From: Chloroflexota bacterium
Lineage (GTDB): Bacteria; Chloroflexota; Anaerolineae; VGOG01
Direction of reading: 5' to 3'
NCBI GenBank assembly: GCA_030611885.1
Contig: JAUWOY010000005.1
Span: 1-64,000, forward strand
Length of the DNA: 64,000 nucleotides
Positions within the stretch are counted from its first letter, which is position 1. Each line of letters opens with the position of its first letter. The notes beneath the pieces were generated by a model. It had not been told where the DNA came from, searched no databases, and was given only the letters and a program-made list of their open reading frames with translations. A program made the position numbers and the translations under genes. Below are positions 40,545 to 51,508 of the stretch, piece by piece.

Positions 40545-40988
40545 ATGTCAAATCCAACAGACCTGAAAGAGGTCCCTAAAATTTGCGTCTTGCTCGTGGA
40601 CGACCACGAAGCGTTTCTGCGCGTGGCCACCGAATTCTTGCAACGACACGACGATCTGACCGTCGTCGGCGCGGCGCGTGGGGGCGAGGAAGCCCTGGCC
40701 CAGGCCCAAGACCTGCGGCCGCAAGTCATCCTCGTTGACCTGAACATGCCCGGCCTGAGCGGGCTGGAGACCATCCCCCGCCTGCGGGCCATGCTGCCCG
40801 AAGCGGGCATCATCGCTCTGACCCTGCTAGACCCCAAAGTTTTCCGACAGGCGGCACTGGCAGCCGGCGCGGATGATTTCGTCCCCAAGGCCAACCTGGG
40901 CACCGACCTGCTGCCGGCTATCCGGCGAGTGACGCAAACTGGCCAGCCTAAGCAAGAGCCACCAATAATCGAGAGAAAGGAGAACTAA
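40545..40988 (+). CDS. Single-domain response regulator
   Basis: A 147-residue CheY-like receiver: VLLVDDHEAFLRVA at the start, phospho-Asp in VILVDLNMPGLSG, threonine in IIALTLLD and lysine in FVPKANLG. There is no output domain. It overlaps the giant gene by one base (TAATG), suggesting joint expression. No intact kinase is close by. Confidence 0.88.
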   Translation: MSNPTDLKEVPKICVLLVDDHEAFLRVATEFLQRHDDLTVVGAARGGEEALAQAQDLRPQVILVDLNMPGLSGLETIPRLRAMLPEAGIIALTLLDPKVFRQAALAAGADDFVPKANLGTDLLPAIRRVTQTGQPKQEPPIIERKEN

Positions 40989-43900
40989 TGATGAGGACCA
41001 ACATGAAACGCCGAGGAAGTATGTTACTGGCACTGTTTCTGTCTCTGGCCTTGCTGGTCGGAGCGATCGTTACGCTAGAGGTGGCTGAGAGCTTCGCCGC
41101 CTCCCCCAGCCCAGCGGAAGCCGTTCGAGAAGCCTGGCAAAAGGCCCGTGACACCGGCTATGGCTTCGAGGCGGGGGTCGAGCAGACCCTCATCCCCCGA
41201 CCTGTCTGGAGCCAGCTCGGCCGGCAGGAGGAGCAGGTTAGCTTCTACCTGGAAGGGGAGGTGGAGCAGCCTGGGCACAGCCGCGTGCGGGTGTGGCCTG
41301 AGACCGGCCCACCCAACGCCGTGGCGGCTGGCACCTTGGGTCAGATCAACCCAGCCGCCGTCGAGCCCCTCATGGAGATCATCCAGGAGGGGACGAAGAC
41401 CATCATCCGCGAGCACGGGCAGGAACGTGTGGCGGAAAGCCCCGCAAGCCTGGCCGCGCCCGGCGGCGACTACCTGGCCTACCTGGAGGCGGCCAGAGAT
41501 GTGGAGCAGATGGCCGACTGCCGCCTGGCATCCGGGACATGCTTCCGCTTCCGGATTGACGGGCCCCGTTTCGCCGAGGTGCTGCGCAAACGGCTGGAGC
41601 AGGAGTACGCCGCCGACCTGCCGCCCAACGTCCAACTGGCTCCCTCGCCCCTCTTCCAGGCCATGACAGGCCAGGGCGAGCTGTGGGTGGACGCCGACGG
41701 CTTCCCCGTGCGCCAGGTGCTCGACCTCGACTTCCCCCGCGTCAGCGAGGAGTATGGCGCAAGGGCACACGTGGTGGCGGACTTCACCCCCGACAAGGAG
41801 ACAAGGGGACAAGGGGACAAGGAGACCGTCTCCCTGTCTCCCTGTCTCCCCCTCTCCTTGTCACCCTCTCTCCTTGCCACCTTGTCTGCCCTTCTCTTCG
41901 CCTGCGGCCTGGTTCTCTATCGCCGCTGCAAGCCAGTTTACGTCGCTATCGTGACGGCGGTCATCCTCAGCATGGTGGGATCGCCGCTGTACACCGCCTG
42001 GCGGATGGATCGCTTCTTCCGCATGCATCGCGTCGAGGCGGCTGGTCCGTCACCCGATCAACCGCCGCCTCAGGGGGTGCGGCCCCCGGCCGAGCCCACC
42101 GATGAGCCGCTGAGCCCTGCGCTTCAGGCGTTCATCGAAGAGCTGCAAGAGGCGGCCAAGCCCAACTCCGCTCTGCCAGGCTACGCCATCGGTGAGAGGC
42201 TTCCCATGCGCGACCCGCGCCTGGCCGGCATCCACGAGCTGGCGGGACCGCCTGGTGTGAAAGCCCTCGCCGAGCCACCCCCCGACGGCTGCTACGAGGG
42301 CGATGAAGATTCCGACACCGACGGCCTGTGTGACCAGTACGAGGTGCTTCTGGGCACCGACGACACCCACCCCGACACCGACCGCGATCAGATCACCGAC
42401 ACCCTGGAGATCCAGGGCTTCACCTACGCCGACAGGCAGTGGTACACCAATCCCTTCCTGGGCGACAGCAACCAGGATGGGCTGGGCGACTTCGCTGAGT
42501 GGCCGGAGCCGGTGGGCGAGGCGCCTTCGTGGGACCCGGACAACGACGGCCTGCCCAACGTGTGGGATGACGACAACGACGGAGACGGCGTGGTGGACAG
42601 CCTGGACCTGTCGCCGTGGAGCTACTCGCCCGAGGTGCCCGATAATGGCCACTACGCGTTGGACGTAGACGCTGGCGGACACGATGGCCCCGTCTATCTG
42701 GAGTTCCAGGTCCAGCCCTCTGATCACAAACATCTTCGCTACGCCATGAAGACGCTGGACTGGCCCTGGGACGACAAGGGCCAGATTACCGACCTGGACA
42801 ACTCTCCAGATGATCTGACCCTCATCCCCATGCTGGAAGTGCTGGCTTCGCACCGGCCCCGCGACGCCAAACAGTACAGCATCGGCTACGTCAAGAACCA
42901 GGACAGCGCCACCAAAGGGACGTACCCCTGGAAGCTGTACGTGCCCACCACCGTTGACGACGCCGAGGGCAGCCCCGCCGCCTTCCACGCCAAGGCCGTC
43001 TTCCAGGGCATCCAGACCATCCGCACCAAAGCGGCGCTGGTCTGGATGGTGAACGCCAAACTGGACAGCATCACGTGTGCGCAAACGAGAAAGGTCGAGC
43101 ATGTTCCAGAGCCGGTGTGTGTTTGGTGGGATTTCAAGACGGAGGAATCAGTCGTCCAGACCTACCGCGATAAATTCCGGGTGAGCGGAGAAGGGGGCAC
43201 CGACCTGGCCGTGGTCGGCACGCCGCAGCGGGAGGACAATGGCGATTTGGTCAAGATCCTACTGGGCCTTTCCCAGACCTATCTCCTGGGCAAGTGGAAC
43301 GACCTGGGCGAGTTAAAGAGTCGTTTCGACTCGAGTGACAATGAGAAGCGCTGGAGCGTGACCACGTCCGTCACCGTGGCCCGCGACACCTACAGCCACA
43401 TGGACGAGGCCATCGCCTCTACGACCATGACCACGACCAGGCAGATCCTGGCCGACTACAACACCGCCTGGACGCCAGCGATGCTGGTTGCCTTCGAAGA
43501 GAAGGTCCGCATCTGGAGCCTGGATGATGTGGTAGCCAATTCTGGCCCTCAAACCTCCAGCGCGTCGGCCAGCCTCAGCCTGGGCTCGGTGCCCATGCTG
43601 GTGCAGCGCGGCCTCAAGCTCAGCCAATACCGCCACACTGGCTCCGATTGGGCGACGATGGACATCAACGAGATGTTGGCCGACCTGGACGCGCGTTACA
43701 AAGCCCTGGCCTCGGTTGACCTGATGCAGATGATGAAGCTCCTGTGGACCGCCTGGAGCCAGGGGCTGATGCGGACGGTCCAGGTCGGAGCCCACCGGAT
43801 CACCTACAAGAATGTCTTGCCAGACAACGAGATCTATAAGGACTTCAAGGGTTTGCCTGGGCAGGTGAAAGATGTTGTAGAGAAGGTAGTGGAAGCGAAA

Positions 43901-46900
43901 AAGACCTTGAAGGAGTTCAAGGAAGGCTACGACAAGGTATCGAAGTTCATCAAGGACCATCCTCGCTGGTCGGTAGCCATCGCCTCTGCAGCGGCCATCA
44001 CCTTCATCATCCTGAGCCTGGCCTACAAGGGAGTCAGCAAGGCGGCCAGTATCATCGGCGCGGCCATCGGGGTCGGGCTGGCCATCTACGGCGTGTACAA
44101 AGCATACCAGGAGGCCAAAGGCGTCTGGGCCCTGGTCAAGGGGGCGGCCAAGATCACCAAGCTGACTGTCGTCCTGGCCATCGTGGCCCTGGTGCTGGAA
44201 GTGGTGCTCATCTGGTACGCTTTTTACAGTGCCGCCGCCGACCTCTCCGGCCCCGCCTACTACATGGCCCTCAGCCTGGCCATCGGCGCCACCATCCTGG
44301 CCGTGATCCTCTTCATCCTCTGCTTCTTCCTCATCGGCCTCGTCATCATGGCCATCATAGCCATCGCCGACTTCATCGGCAGCTTCTTCGGCTTCAGCGT
44401 CAGCGGGTGGATCGCCAAGGTCATCGGCGAGCTTATCCTGACGGTCAAGGTGCTCACCAACATTGACGGGGACAGCATCAAGTTCGACGTCAAGGAGACC
44501 ACCTGGCAGAACCTGGCCGCCGGCAGTGTGCCCGGGAACAAGATGATCCTCCGAGCCGAGCTCCGGGGCGACCTGGTGGCCGAGAACGACGGCACGGACG
44601 ACGACCTGCGGCGCAGCACGCTCAAGGGCTCGTGGCAGCCCAGCGCTGCTGACCCGGCCCAAATCTCCACGGACTCTGCCACCTGGAAGCCAGCGGGCGA
44701 GCCCAGCGGCGGCCGGCGGACTGTCAAGAACAGAACCGAGGCCTACCTCACGCCACGCCAGCCCGCCATTGACGCGCCCGCCGATCTGGCCGTCAAGGTG
44801 GACTACACCATCCTCTACAAAAAGGGCCATGGCTGCGTCGCCGGCCACTGCGCCTGGTGGGAAGGGGCCAGCAAGGACTCCGGCGACACCACCTCTGATC
44901 CCAGCCGGATGTACCTGGACGTGCTGCCCGCGACGCTGGATGCTCACTGGAAGAATGATCAGTGGGAGGATGGCCTGTGGGAGTGGAGCGCCATCAGGAA
45001 CTACGACCGGGATGGGGACGGCGTACCCAACAGCGCCGAGGCCGCGCTGGGCACCTCCCCGGACAATCCCGACAGCGACGGCGACGGCATAGACGATGGG
45101 GCCGAGGCCCGCCTGCGGCGCGAGGGGAAAGGCGTGGACCCGGCGAAGTACGATACCGACAACGATGGCCTCTCCGACGGCGCCGAGCGGGCGGGCTACA
45201 TGATGGACTTCCGTGGCTTCTTCGTCAACCGCTGGGCCTTCCCCGACCCGCGCAAGGCCGACGCCGATGGGGACGGTCTGACCGACGGCCAGGAGTACGC
45301 CCTCAAGACCAACCCCAACGCCGGCGTCACCGACCTCAACGCCTGGATCTACTCCGAGCCTACCGGCGGCCCCTACCTGCCCGGCGTGCCGGTGACCATC
45401 ACCGTCCAGGCCATCAACTTCACCACCAAGAAGGTGGCCCCTTGGATCACCGCCCGGCTGCCGGGCAGCATCAAGAACCAATGGGTAACGCTGGAAGGCA
45501 CCACCGGTGATGGTAGATACAAGTGGAGTTGGACGAAAATCGACGAACCGGATGGGACAAACCGCTGGATCGTCCGCGCCATTCACCCTCTGGGCACCAC
45601 CGATGCCCTGACCATTACGCTCACGGGACACGTGGACCCCAACCTGAGCCAGACGACGGTGATGACCTTCACCAGCAGCCTGACCTACACCAAATCGCTC
45701 ACGGAGACCTACGAGGTCATTGACATGAATTCCTTCGTGGTGGATGTGGACCCGCCGACCTCGACCATCATGGCCCCGGCCGAGGGCGCCATCCTGCGCG
45801 GCGAGACCTACGTAGCTGGCGGCAAGGCGACCGACCCGACCAGCGACATTGGCCAGGTGCATGTCAGCGACGACGGTGGAAGCACCTGGAACCTGGCCGC
45901 CGGCACCGAAGCCTGGAACTGGGTGTGGGAGCTCCCCGACGACGGCGACTACACCCTGCGCAGCCGGGCCACCGACGCCCTGGGCTGGATGGAGGACCCC
46001 GTCACCAGCCTCGTCAACGTGACGGTGGACAACACCTCGCCCACGACGCCCATCGGCAGCCTGGTCCAGCCCGCGGGGGCGATCTCCCCCGGGTCGCTGG
46101 TGCGCCTGACGTCCACCGAAGGCTCCTGGGTCATCACCGCCACCGGCCAGGCCCGCGATGACCTATCCGGCGCGCCTAAGGTGGCCGGCGTGAGCACCGT
46201 GGACGTGCGCGCCGACGACCGGCCGCCGGACACGATAACCCTGACCTCACCGGGCCAGCCCATTTCCGATTGGCAGGCAATGATGAAGTTGCCACCGAGC
46301 CGGCCGGAGGGGCACCACTGGGTGACCGCTTCAGCGATAGATGGAGTGGGCAATGTCCAACCTGAGGCCACGGCGGTGGAGTTCGCCGTGGACAACACGC
46401 CGCCGGCAGTGCAGGACCTTTACGCTCTGGCAGTGATAACTTCCACCACCTCAGAGCCGGTCCGGATCGTACCTGACGAGTCGGGGGCCTACCGGCCCCT
46501 GCCGGTTCATCAGCCCTTGCGGGGCAGCGTGGATGCTCGCAGCGGGCGCGTGGGCTACCGCGCCCTGGCGGCTGACGACCTGAGCGGCGGCCACCTGGCC
46601 AGCGGCGACTTCAACGGCGACGACCTGGCCGACCTGGCCATCGGCGCCCCCGCGGCGGCAGGGACGGCCGGCATTGTGTACCTCATCTTCGGCAAACCTG
46701 GGCCGTGGCTGCCGCGCCACAACCTGGAGGAAGCTGATGCCTGGCTGGTAGGCCCGGCAGCGGGCGCCCGCGCCGGCCAATCGCTGGCCAACGGAGGCGA
46801 TCTGAACGGCGACGGAATAGACGATCTGCTCATCGGCTCAGCCGACGGCGCTTACGTCGTCCCCGGCCGTGAAGCGGCCTGGATCCGCAGGGAGCCGCTG

Positions 46901-49900
46901 GATGCCGACGCCCGGCTGCTGCCCGGCCAGGCCACGCTAGTCGCTGGCGGTGGCGACCTGGACGGAAATGGCACCAACGACGGTGTCGTGGCCGCTGGGG
47001 ATACCCTCTACCTGGTGCCGGGCGGGGCGGGGAGGCCCAAGGTGGGCCCACCGCTGGGGACGCTGCCAGACACCGTGGATTCTCTGGCTGGACATGCCAA
47101 CGCTGGCGTGATTGCCGGCAGCAGCGATGGCAACGAGGCCTGGCTGTGGATGCCAGTGGGCACTTCCACTCCACTGCCTCGGTCGCCCAGTGCCATCATC
47201 CGCGCCGCCAGCGGCTCCAAGACCCCTTCGTCGGTGGGCTATGCCGGCGACGTCAACGGTGACGGGCTGCCTGACTGGCTCATTGGCGACGGCCGGACAG
47301 GGACGGCCCGGGTTGTTCGTCTCTTTTGTGGTCGGACCTGGACCGGAGCTGTCTACCACGATGTGGACGATGCTACGGCCGGTTTCTCGTATGGTACGGC
47401 GGGGGAGCCTGCACTGTTAGCCACAGGCATCGGTGACGTCAACGCGGATGGCTACAGCGACCTGATCGTCGGTTTTGGCAGCACTGCCTGGGTGATGCAT
47501 GGCCGATCTGATCCCGAAGCTTGGGGTCTGGAGTACGACCTGGCCAACGCCGACGCCACCGTCAGCTACTTGAAGGCTGCGACCGGCGGAGACCTGAACT
47601 GCGATAGCTCCTCCGACGTGGCCTTCCTCACCGACGATGGCCGCCTCAGCCTCTTCTTCGGCCGAGAGGGCGACTCCTGCGCCCTGACCCCGGCCGGCGT
47701 GAGCGGGGTGGAGATCGGTTTGGGCGAAGTGACCGATCCCACTTCGCCGCTGACCGCCACCCTGCCCACCCAGTGGCTGTCCGCCCAGCAGCTTGGCACG
47801 ACCTGGGAGCGGCTGCCCAATATCCCATCGGACTGCGACATGTACAGTGGCAGCCGGATCGTCGCCGCAGCCGGCCGCATCTGGGCCATCGTCCAGTCCA
47901 GCTCCTTCTACGTCTACGATCCCCAGACGGGCACCTGGACACAGAGGACTTTCCCTCCTGCTAGCCTGGGCGTGGCGGGCTTGCTGGCTGCTGGCAGCGA
48001 CGGCTACCTCTACACCGTCGGTGATGGACATACCTATCGCTACGACCCAACCACCGACGCCTGGACACAATTGGGCGCTGCGCCTGTCTCAACTGGTCAG
48101 GGTGCCAACATGGTCCCCGACGACGCTGGCCACCTCTACGTGCTCGGCGGTGCTAGTTACAGCAAAGAGTTCTGGCGTTACGACATCGCCTCCGACTTCT
48201 GGGAGCGCGTGGCCTACAATCCCGTGTCCGATGCTGCGGAGACGACGATCGAATGGGGTGGGGACGGGGTGTATGCCTTCCCGCGCCTGTACACCCGATC
48301 TTTCTACCGCTACGATCCGGACACCAACCAGTGGACGGCCTTGGCTGATACTCCCGACGAGCTGGGCGGCTATGGGTCGGCCCTGGCCTGGGACGGTGGG
48401 CAGTATATCTATGCCGTGCGGGGCGGGTATGAACAGCGGCAGTTCTACCAGTATGACAAAGTGGGCCGGGACTGGGAGAGGCTGGGAGACACGCCGGGCG
48501 ATGCGGGCACGGGGTCAGCTTTGGCCTGGTTGGACGGGCTCCTCTACTTTGCCGGAGACATGTTCGGCCGGGACCTCTGTCAGTGGACCCCCTCCACAAT
48601 GACCATTCGTCCTCAGGTCGTAGACCAGCTGGGCAACGTGGGCTACGGCGAGGAGCGAACAATCAGCGTATCCACGCCGGACCTGGGCAACATCATCGAG
48701 AACTACGCCAGCGGCGACATCTCCACCCAGGCGATCCCGTTACCCAATGGCACGGCTGTGGCCAGCCAGGGGATCCAGTGGCTCTCCCTGCACCACGTGC
48801 GCCTCGAAGGTGACATGGACATGACTCATTTCGCTTACCCGGCCGGCAATCCCACCTGCTATCACTGGGCCTTTGATAGGGACTTCCCGACCTGGCCCAA
48901 TGCCTGGCCAGATGGCACCCACAACGTCACCGCCAGCGTGAAGGACACCACCGGTGCTGAGCACGTATCCGACCCGCTGACCATCATCGTGGACACCACT
49001 CCACCCACAGCCGGGTTCACCAGCCCCACCAATGGCACAGTGATCACCGCCACCGGTCGCATCACCATCACCGGTACCGCCAGCGATGCCACCTCCGGCC
49101 TGGCCCGCGTGCGCTTCAGCCCCGACAACGGCGCCTCCTGGCGTGAGGTCTCCCTGGACGGCAACACCTGGCTGGCCACCTGGGACGTGCCGGCCGGCCT
49201 CGATGGCGTAGCCCGCCACCTGGTGGTCGAGGCCGCGGACCGGGGCGGCCTGACGACACGTCAGACCATCGCCGTGACCGTGGACAACGTCCTGCCGAGC
49301 GGCTTCACGCCGGTCACCTTCAGCCCCGAGGAGGGCAACCACACCTTCACCGGGGTCCAGTTCGAGGCCACCTGGCCGGAACCCAGCGACGGCAGCGGCA
49401 TCGCCGGCGTGTACGCCGCCCTCGACCCGATCACCGACACGCTGCCCACGCAGCAGGTGACGGGCAACACCTTCCAGACCGACTTCCCCGCCGAAGGCAC
49501 CTACTTCTTCCATCTGTTGGTAGTGGATAACGCTGACAACCGGGTGGTGCGCCACTACGGGCCGTGGTATGTGGAGGTCCCAGGCCTTCCCCCCGTCTCC
49601 TCCATCATCGTGGATGGCGTGCTGGACATCGAGAACTACGAGTGGCTGCCCGAAACCGAGCGGCTGGGCCAGGATGATCGCTCCGGCGAACCGCAGGAAC
49701 TGTTCATCTCCTGGGATGACGACCAGGTGTTCCTCGGCTGGCAGGGGGCTGACCCCGGCGTGGACGGCGACCTTATCTGGTACTTCGACACCGGTTCCGG
49801 CGGCACGAATGAGGGGCTGGCCCCCCAGGCTCAGGCCCTGATGGTCCGCAAGGCTCAACCTGTTACCCTGTGGGACCTGGAGTTCGAGCGAATGGGTGCG

Positions 49901-51508
49901 GTGCAGTGGACGCTGCCCTTCGAGGCCGATGCCTACTTCATCTTCCGTGGAGACGGCAGCTTCGGCCTGTTCCGCTGGGATGGCAGCGCGTGGCAAGAGG
50001 TCACCGACGAGCGAGTCCAGGCCGTGCACGGGCCGGAGAACGACACCGAGGCGGTGATCCCGTTCGATCTGCTGAGTGTGAGTGGGGCGGTGCAGATGCT
50101 CGCCCTGGCGCGGCGGCTAGCCGATGGCCCCGTCTGGGCCGTGCTGCCGGATACCAACCCCCTGGCCGGGCCGTGGCCCGACGCCTACAGTTGGCCCGGC
50201 TGGACCTGGGACGTGATCCCCAACGAAGGACAGCCGGACGCCTGGCTCACCTGGCTGCGCCTGGACAGCCCGCAGCCCTCCGGGCTCTACCTGCCCGTGG
50301 GCGGCACCATCACTCACAACCTGGCGGCCGGCAACGCCGCCACCTACGCGGCCGACGAGGCCTGGCTGACCCTGGCGGGAGAGGGCCTGGTCTTCGAGAC
50401 CTTCAGCGGCCAGGGCACCTGCACCGACTGCCCGCCCGGCGGCGACGCCTGGACGGTGGACCTGGGCACCATCCCCGCACGAGGTCAGGTCGCCATCACG
50501 GTGACGGCCCGCACGCTGGACACCGGTGGGGCGACGGTGCCGGTGACGACCACCGTTCACCTCACGGCTGGACTGCCCGACGCCGAGCCTGAGGACAACG
50601 TCCGCTCCCTGAGCCACCTGGTGGATGGCACGCCGCCCACGGCGACCGTCGTCGAGCCGAGGGACGGTGGTACCATCCAGTCGGGACCGCAAGAGGTCAT
50701 CGGCGTGGCCCAGGCAGGGCGCGGCGCGGCGGTGGCCCTGGTCGAGTTCAGCACCGATGGAGTTAGCTGGCAGCCAACCGAGGGCACGGTGGTCTGGATG
50801 GCCGAGGTAGACGTGCCCGCCCAGGAGACGCTGACCTTCTACGTCCGGGCGACGGACGAGGCCGGCAACGTCGGCCCGGTCACCACGGCGACCTTCACTG
50901 CCGACGACGTAGCTCCCGTGCCCACCATCACTCCGCCGGAAGGGGCCGTGGGCGGCGAGGAGTACGAGCTCGCCGGCACGGCGTATGATCCCTTCCCGGA
51001 GGGCGGCGAACTGCAGGACGTGGAGGTGCGGGTGGACGACGAGCCGTGGACGCCAGTGGACAGCCTGCTGGGGGCGGACGATGGCTACGCCTGGCGCTTC
51101 GACTGGTCGCTGCCTGAGGGTGAGGAAGGAATCGTGCACACCGTTCAGGCGCGGGCGACGGACGCTGCAGGTAACGTGGGCGAATCGGCGCCAGTGGAGA
51201 TCATCGTGGACACCATGGGGCCGCGCAGCGAGATCGTCTCCCCGGCCGATGAGACGTGGCTGGAGTCGGGCACGACGCAGATCATCGTCTGGGGTTGGAG
51301 CGAGGACGGCAGCGGCGTGGAGCAGGTGCGAGTCAGTCTGGACGGCGGTCTCACCTGGGCCGAGGCGGTGGTGGCCGACGAGGCCAAGGCAATGCTGGCG
51401 GAACAACCCGAAACTCGAAACCCGAAACAGCCACACTCTGGGCCTTCGCCGGCACGCTGCCTGAGGGTGAGGTGGAGTACTACATCCGGGCCCGTGGTGT
51501 GGACGTAG
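40988..51508 (+). CDS. Giant exported multidomain protein (~3,500 aa), 3' frameshift
   Basis: A signal peptide (about 1-38) is followed by an unknown domain to ~265 and a repeat-encoded insert at 270-297. Two TM helices lie at about 298-345. Thrombospondin type 3 calcium repeats appear at 440-545 and 1338-1448 (DPDNDGLPNVWDDDNDGDG). About five TM helices lie at 996-1140. Then come Ig-like domains (1585-1810), six FG-GAP-like repeats (1850-2235, e.g. DLNGDGIDDLLIGSADG), Kelch repeats (2268-2538), Ig (2668-2770), a DOMON/CBM9-like domain (2870-3034), a DUF11-like region and Ig-like repeats to ~3478. A repeat at about 51405-51432 shifts the frame. The natural end, reading IWLPLVLK, is at 51591. 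Probably a cell-surface adhesin or carbohydrate-binding scaffold. Confidence 0.88.
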   Translation: MMRTNMKRRGSMLLALFLSLALLVGAIVTLEVAESFAASPSPAEAVREAWQKARDTGYGFEAGVEQTLIPRPVWSQLGRQEEQVSFYLEGEVEQPGHSRVRVWPETGPPNAVAAGTLGQINPAAVEPLMEIIQEGTKTIIREHGQERVAESPASLAAPGGDYLAYLEAARDVEQMADCRLASGTCFRFRIDGPRFAEVLRKRLEQEYAADLPPNVQLAPSPLFQAMTGQGELWVDADGFPVRQVLDLDFPRVSEEYGARAHVVADFTPDKETRGQGDKETVSLSPCLPLSLSPSLLATLSALLFACGLVLYRRCKPVYVAIVTAVILSMVGSPLYTAWRMDRFFRMHRVEAAGPSPDQPPPQGVRPPAEPTDEPLSPALQAFIEELQEAAKPNSALPGYAIGERLPMRDPRLAGIHELAGPPGVKALAEPPPDGCYEGDEDSDTDGLCDQYEVLLGTDDTHPDTDRDQITDTLEIQGFTYADRQWYTNPFLGDSNQDGLGDFAEWPEPVGEAPSWDPDNDGLPNVWDDDNDGDGVVDSLDLSPWSYSPEVPDNGHYALDVDAGGHDGPVYLEFQVQPSDHKHLRYAMKTLDWPWDDKGQITDLDNSPDDLTLIPMLEVLASHRPRDAKQYSIGYVKNQDSATKGTYPWKLYVPTTVDDAEGSPAAFHAKAVFQGIQTIRTKAALVWMVNAKLDSITCAQTRKVEHVPEPVCVWWDFKTEESVVQTYRDKFRVSGEGGTDLAVVGTPQREDNGDLVKILLGLSQTYLLGKWNDLGELKSRFDSSDNEKRWSVTTSVTVARDTYSHMDEAIASTTMTTTRQILADYNTAWTPAMLVAFEEKVRIWSLDDVVANSGPQTSSASASLSLGSVPMLVQRGLKLSQYRHTGSDWATMDINEMLADLDARYKALASVDLMQMMKLLWTAWSQGLMRTVQVGAHRITYKNVLPDNEIYKDFKGLPGQVKDVVEKVVEAKKTLKEFKEGYDKVSKFIKDHPRWSVAIASAAAITFIILSLAYKGVSKAASIIGAAIGVGLAIYGVYKAYQEAKGVWALVKGAAKITKLTVVLAIVALVLEVVLIWYAFYSAAADLSGPAYYMALSLAIGATILAVILFILCFFLIGLVIMAIIAIADFIGSFFGFSVSGWIAKVIGELILTVKVLTNIDGDSIKFDVKETTWQNLAAGSVPGNKMILRAELRGDLVAENDGTDDDLRRSTLKGSWQPSAADPAQISTDSATWKPAGEPSGGRRTVKNRTEAYLTPRQPAIDAPADLAVKVDYTILYKKGHGCVAGHCAWWEGASKDSGDTTSDPSRMYLDVLPATLDAHWKNDQWEDGLWEWSAIRNYDRDGDGVPNSAEAALGTSPDNPDSDGDGIDDGAEARLRREGKGVDPAKYDTDNDGLSDGAERAGYMMDFRGFFVNRWAFPDPRKADADGDGLTDGQEYALKTNPNAGVTDLNAWIYSEPTGGPYLPGVPVTITVQAINFTTKKVAPWITARLPGSIKNQWVTLEGTTGDGRYKWSWTKIDEPDGTNRWIVRAIHPLGTTDALTITLTGHVDPNLSQTTVMTFTSSLTYTKSLTETYEVIDMNSFVVDVDPPTSTIMAPAEGAILRGETYVAGGKATDPTSDIGQVHVSDDGGSTWNLAAGTEAWNWVWELPDDGDYTLRSRATDALGWMEDPVTSLVNVTVDNTSPTTPIGSLVQPAGAISPGSLVRLTSTEGSWVITATGQARDDLSGAPKVAGVSTVDVRADDRPPDTITLTSPGQPISDWQAMMKLPPSRPEGHHWVTASAIDGVGNVQPEATAVEFAVDNTPPAVQDLYALAVITSTTSEPVRIVPDESGAYRPLPVHQPLRGSVDARSGRVGYRALAADDLSGGHLASGDFNGDDLADLAIGAPAAAGTAGIVYLIFGKPGPWLPRHNLEEADAWLVGPAAGARAGQSLANGGDLNGDGIDDLLIGSADGAYVVPGREAAWIRREPLDADARLLPGQATLVAGGGDLDGNGTNDGVVAAGDTLYLVPGGAGRPKVGPPLGTLPDTVDSLAGHANAGVIAGSSDGNEAWLWMPVGTSTPLPRSPSAIIRAASGSKTPSSVGYAGDVNGDGLPDWLIGDGRTGTARVVRLFCGRTWTGAVYHDVDDATAGFSYGTAGEPALLATGIGDVNADGYSDLIVGFGSTAWVMHGRSDPEAWGLEYDLANADATVSYLKAATGGDLNCDSSSDVAFLTDDGRLSLFFGREGDSCALTPAGVSGVEIGLGEVTDPTSPLTATLPTQWLSAQQLGTTWERLPNIPSDCDMYSGSRIVAAAGRIWAIVQSSSFYVYDPQTGTWTQRTFPPASLGVAGLLAAGSDGYLYTVGDGHTYRYDPTTDAWTQLGAAPVSTGQGANMVPDDAGHLYVLGGASYSKEFWRYDIASDFWERVAYNPVSDAAETTIEWGGDGVYAFPRLYTRSFYRYDPDTNQWTALADTPDELGGYGSALAWDGGQYIYAVRGGYEQRQFYQYDKVGRDWERLGDTPGDAGTGSALAWLDGLLYFAGDMFGRDLCQWTPSTMTIRPQVVDQLGNVGYGEERTISVSTPDLGNIIENYASGDISTQAIPLPNGTAVASQGIQWLSLHHVRLEGDMDMTHFAYPAGNPTCYHWAFDRDFPTWPNAWPDGTHNVTASVKDTTGAEHVSDPLTIIVDTTPPTAGFTSPTNGTVITATGRITITGTASDATSGLARVRFSPDNGASWREVSLDGNTWLATWDVPAGLDGVARHLVVEAADRGGLTTRQTIAVTVDNVLPSGFTPVTFSPEEGNHTFTGVQFEATWPEPSDGSGIAGVYAALDPITDTLPTQQVTGNTFQTDFPAEGTYFFHLLVVDNADNRVVRHYGPWYVEVPGLPPVSSIIVDGVLDIENYEWLPETERLGQDDRSGEPQELFISWDDDQVFLGWQGADPGVDGDLIWYFDTGSGGTNEGLAPQAQALMVRKAQPVTLWDLEFERMGAVQWTLPFEADAYFIFRGDGSFGLFRWDGSAWQEVTDERVQAVHGPENDTEAVIPFDLLSVSGAVQMLALARRLADGPVWAVLPDTNPLAGPWPDAYSWPGWTWDVIPNEGQPDAWLTWLRLDSPQPSGLYLPVGGTITHNLAAGNAATYAADEAWLTLAGEGLVFETFSGQGTCTDCPPGGDAWTVDLGTIPARGQVAITVTARTLDTGGATVPVTTTVHLTAGLPDAEPEDNVRSLSHLVDGTPPTATVVEPRDGGTIQSGPQEVIGVAQAGRGAAVALVEFSTDGVSWQPTEGTVVWMAEVDVPAQETLTFYVRATDEAGNVGPVTTATFTADDVAPVPTITPPEGAVGGEEYELAGTAYDPFPEGGELQDVEVRVDDEPWTPVDSLLGADDGYAWRFDWSLPEGEEGIVHTVQARATDAAGNVGESAPVEIIVDTMGPRSEIVSPADETWLESGTTQIIVWGWSEDGSGVEQVRVSLDGGLTWAEAVVADEAKAMLAEQPETRNPKQPHSGPSPARCLRVRWSTTSGPVVWT
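41794..41879. repeat. Family F repeat in frame in the giant gene
   Basis: GACAAGGAGACAAGGGGACA on the left, TCTCCCTGTCTCCCTGTCTC and a CTCCTTGTC run on the right: imperfect hairpin, open frame, encoding GQGDKETVSLSPCLPLSLSP. Confidence 0.85.

Noticed and set aside
43313-45862. Antisense ORF of 849 codons opposite the giant gene
   Set aside because: The sense strand carries clear TSP3 repeats and TM helices here; the antisense product has no recognisable domain.
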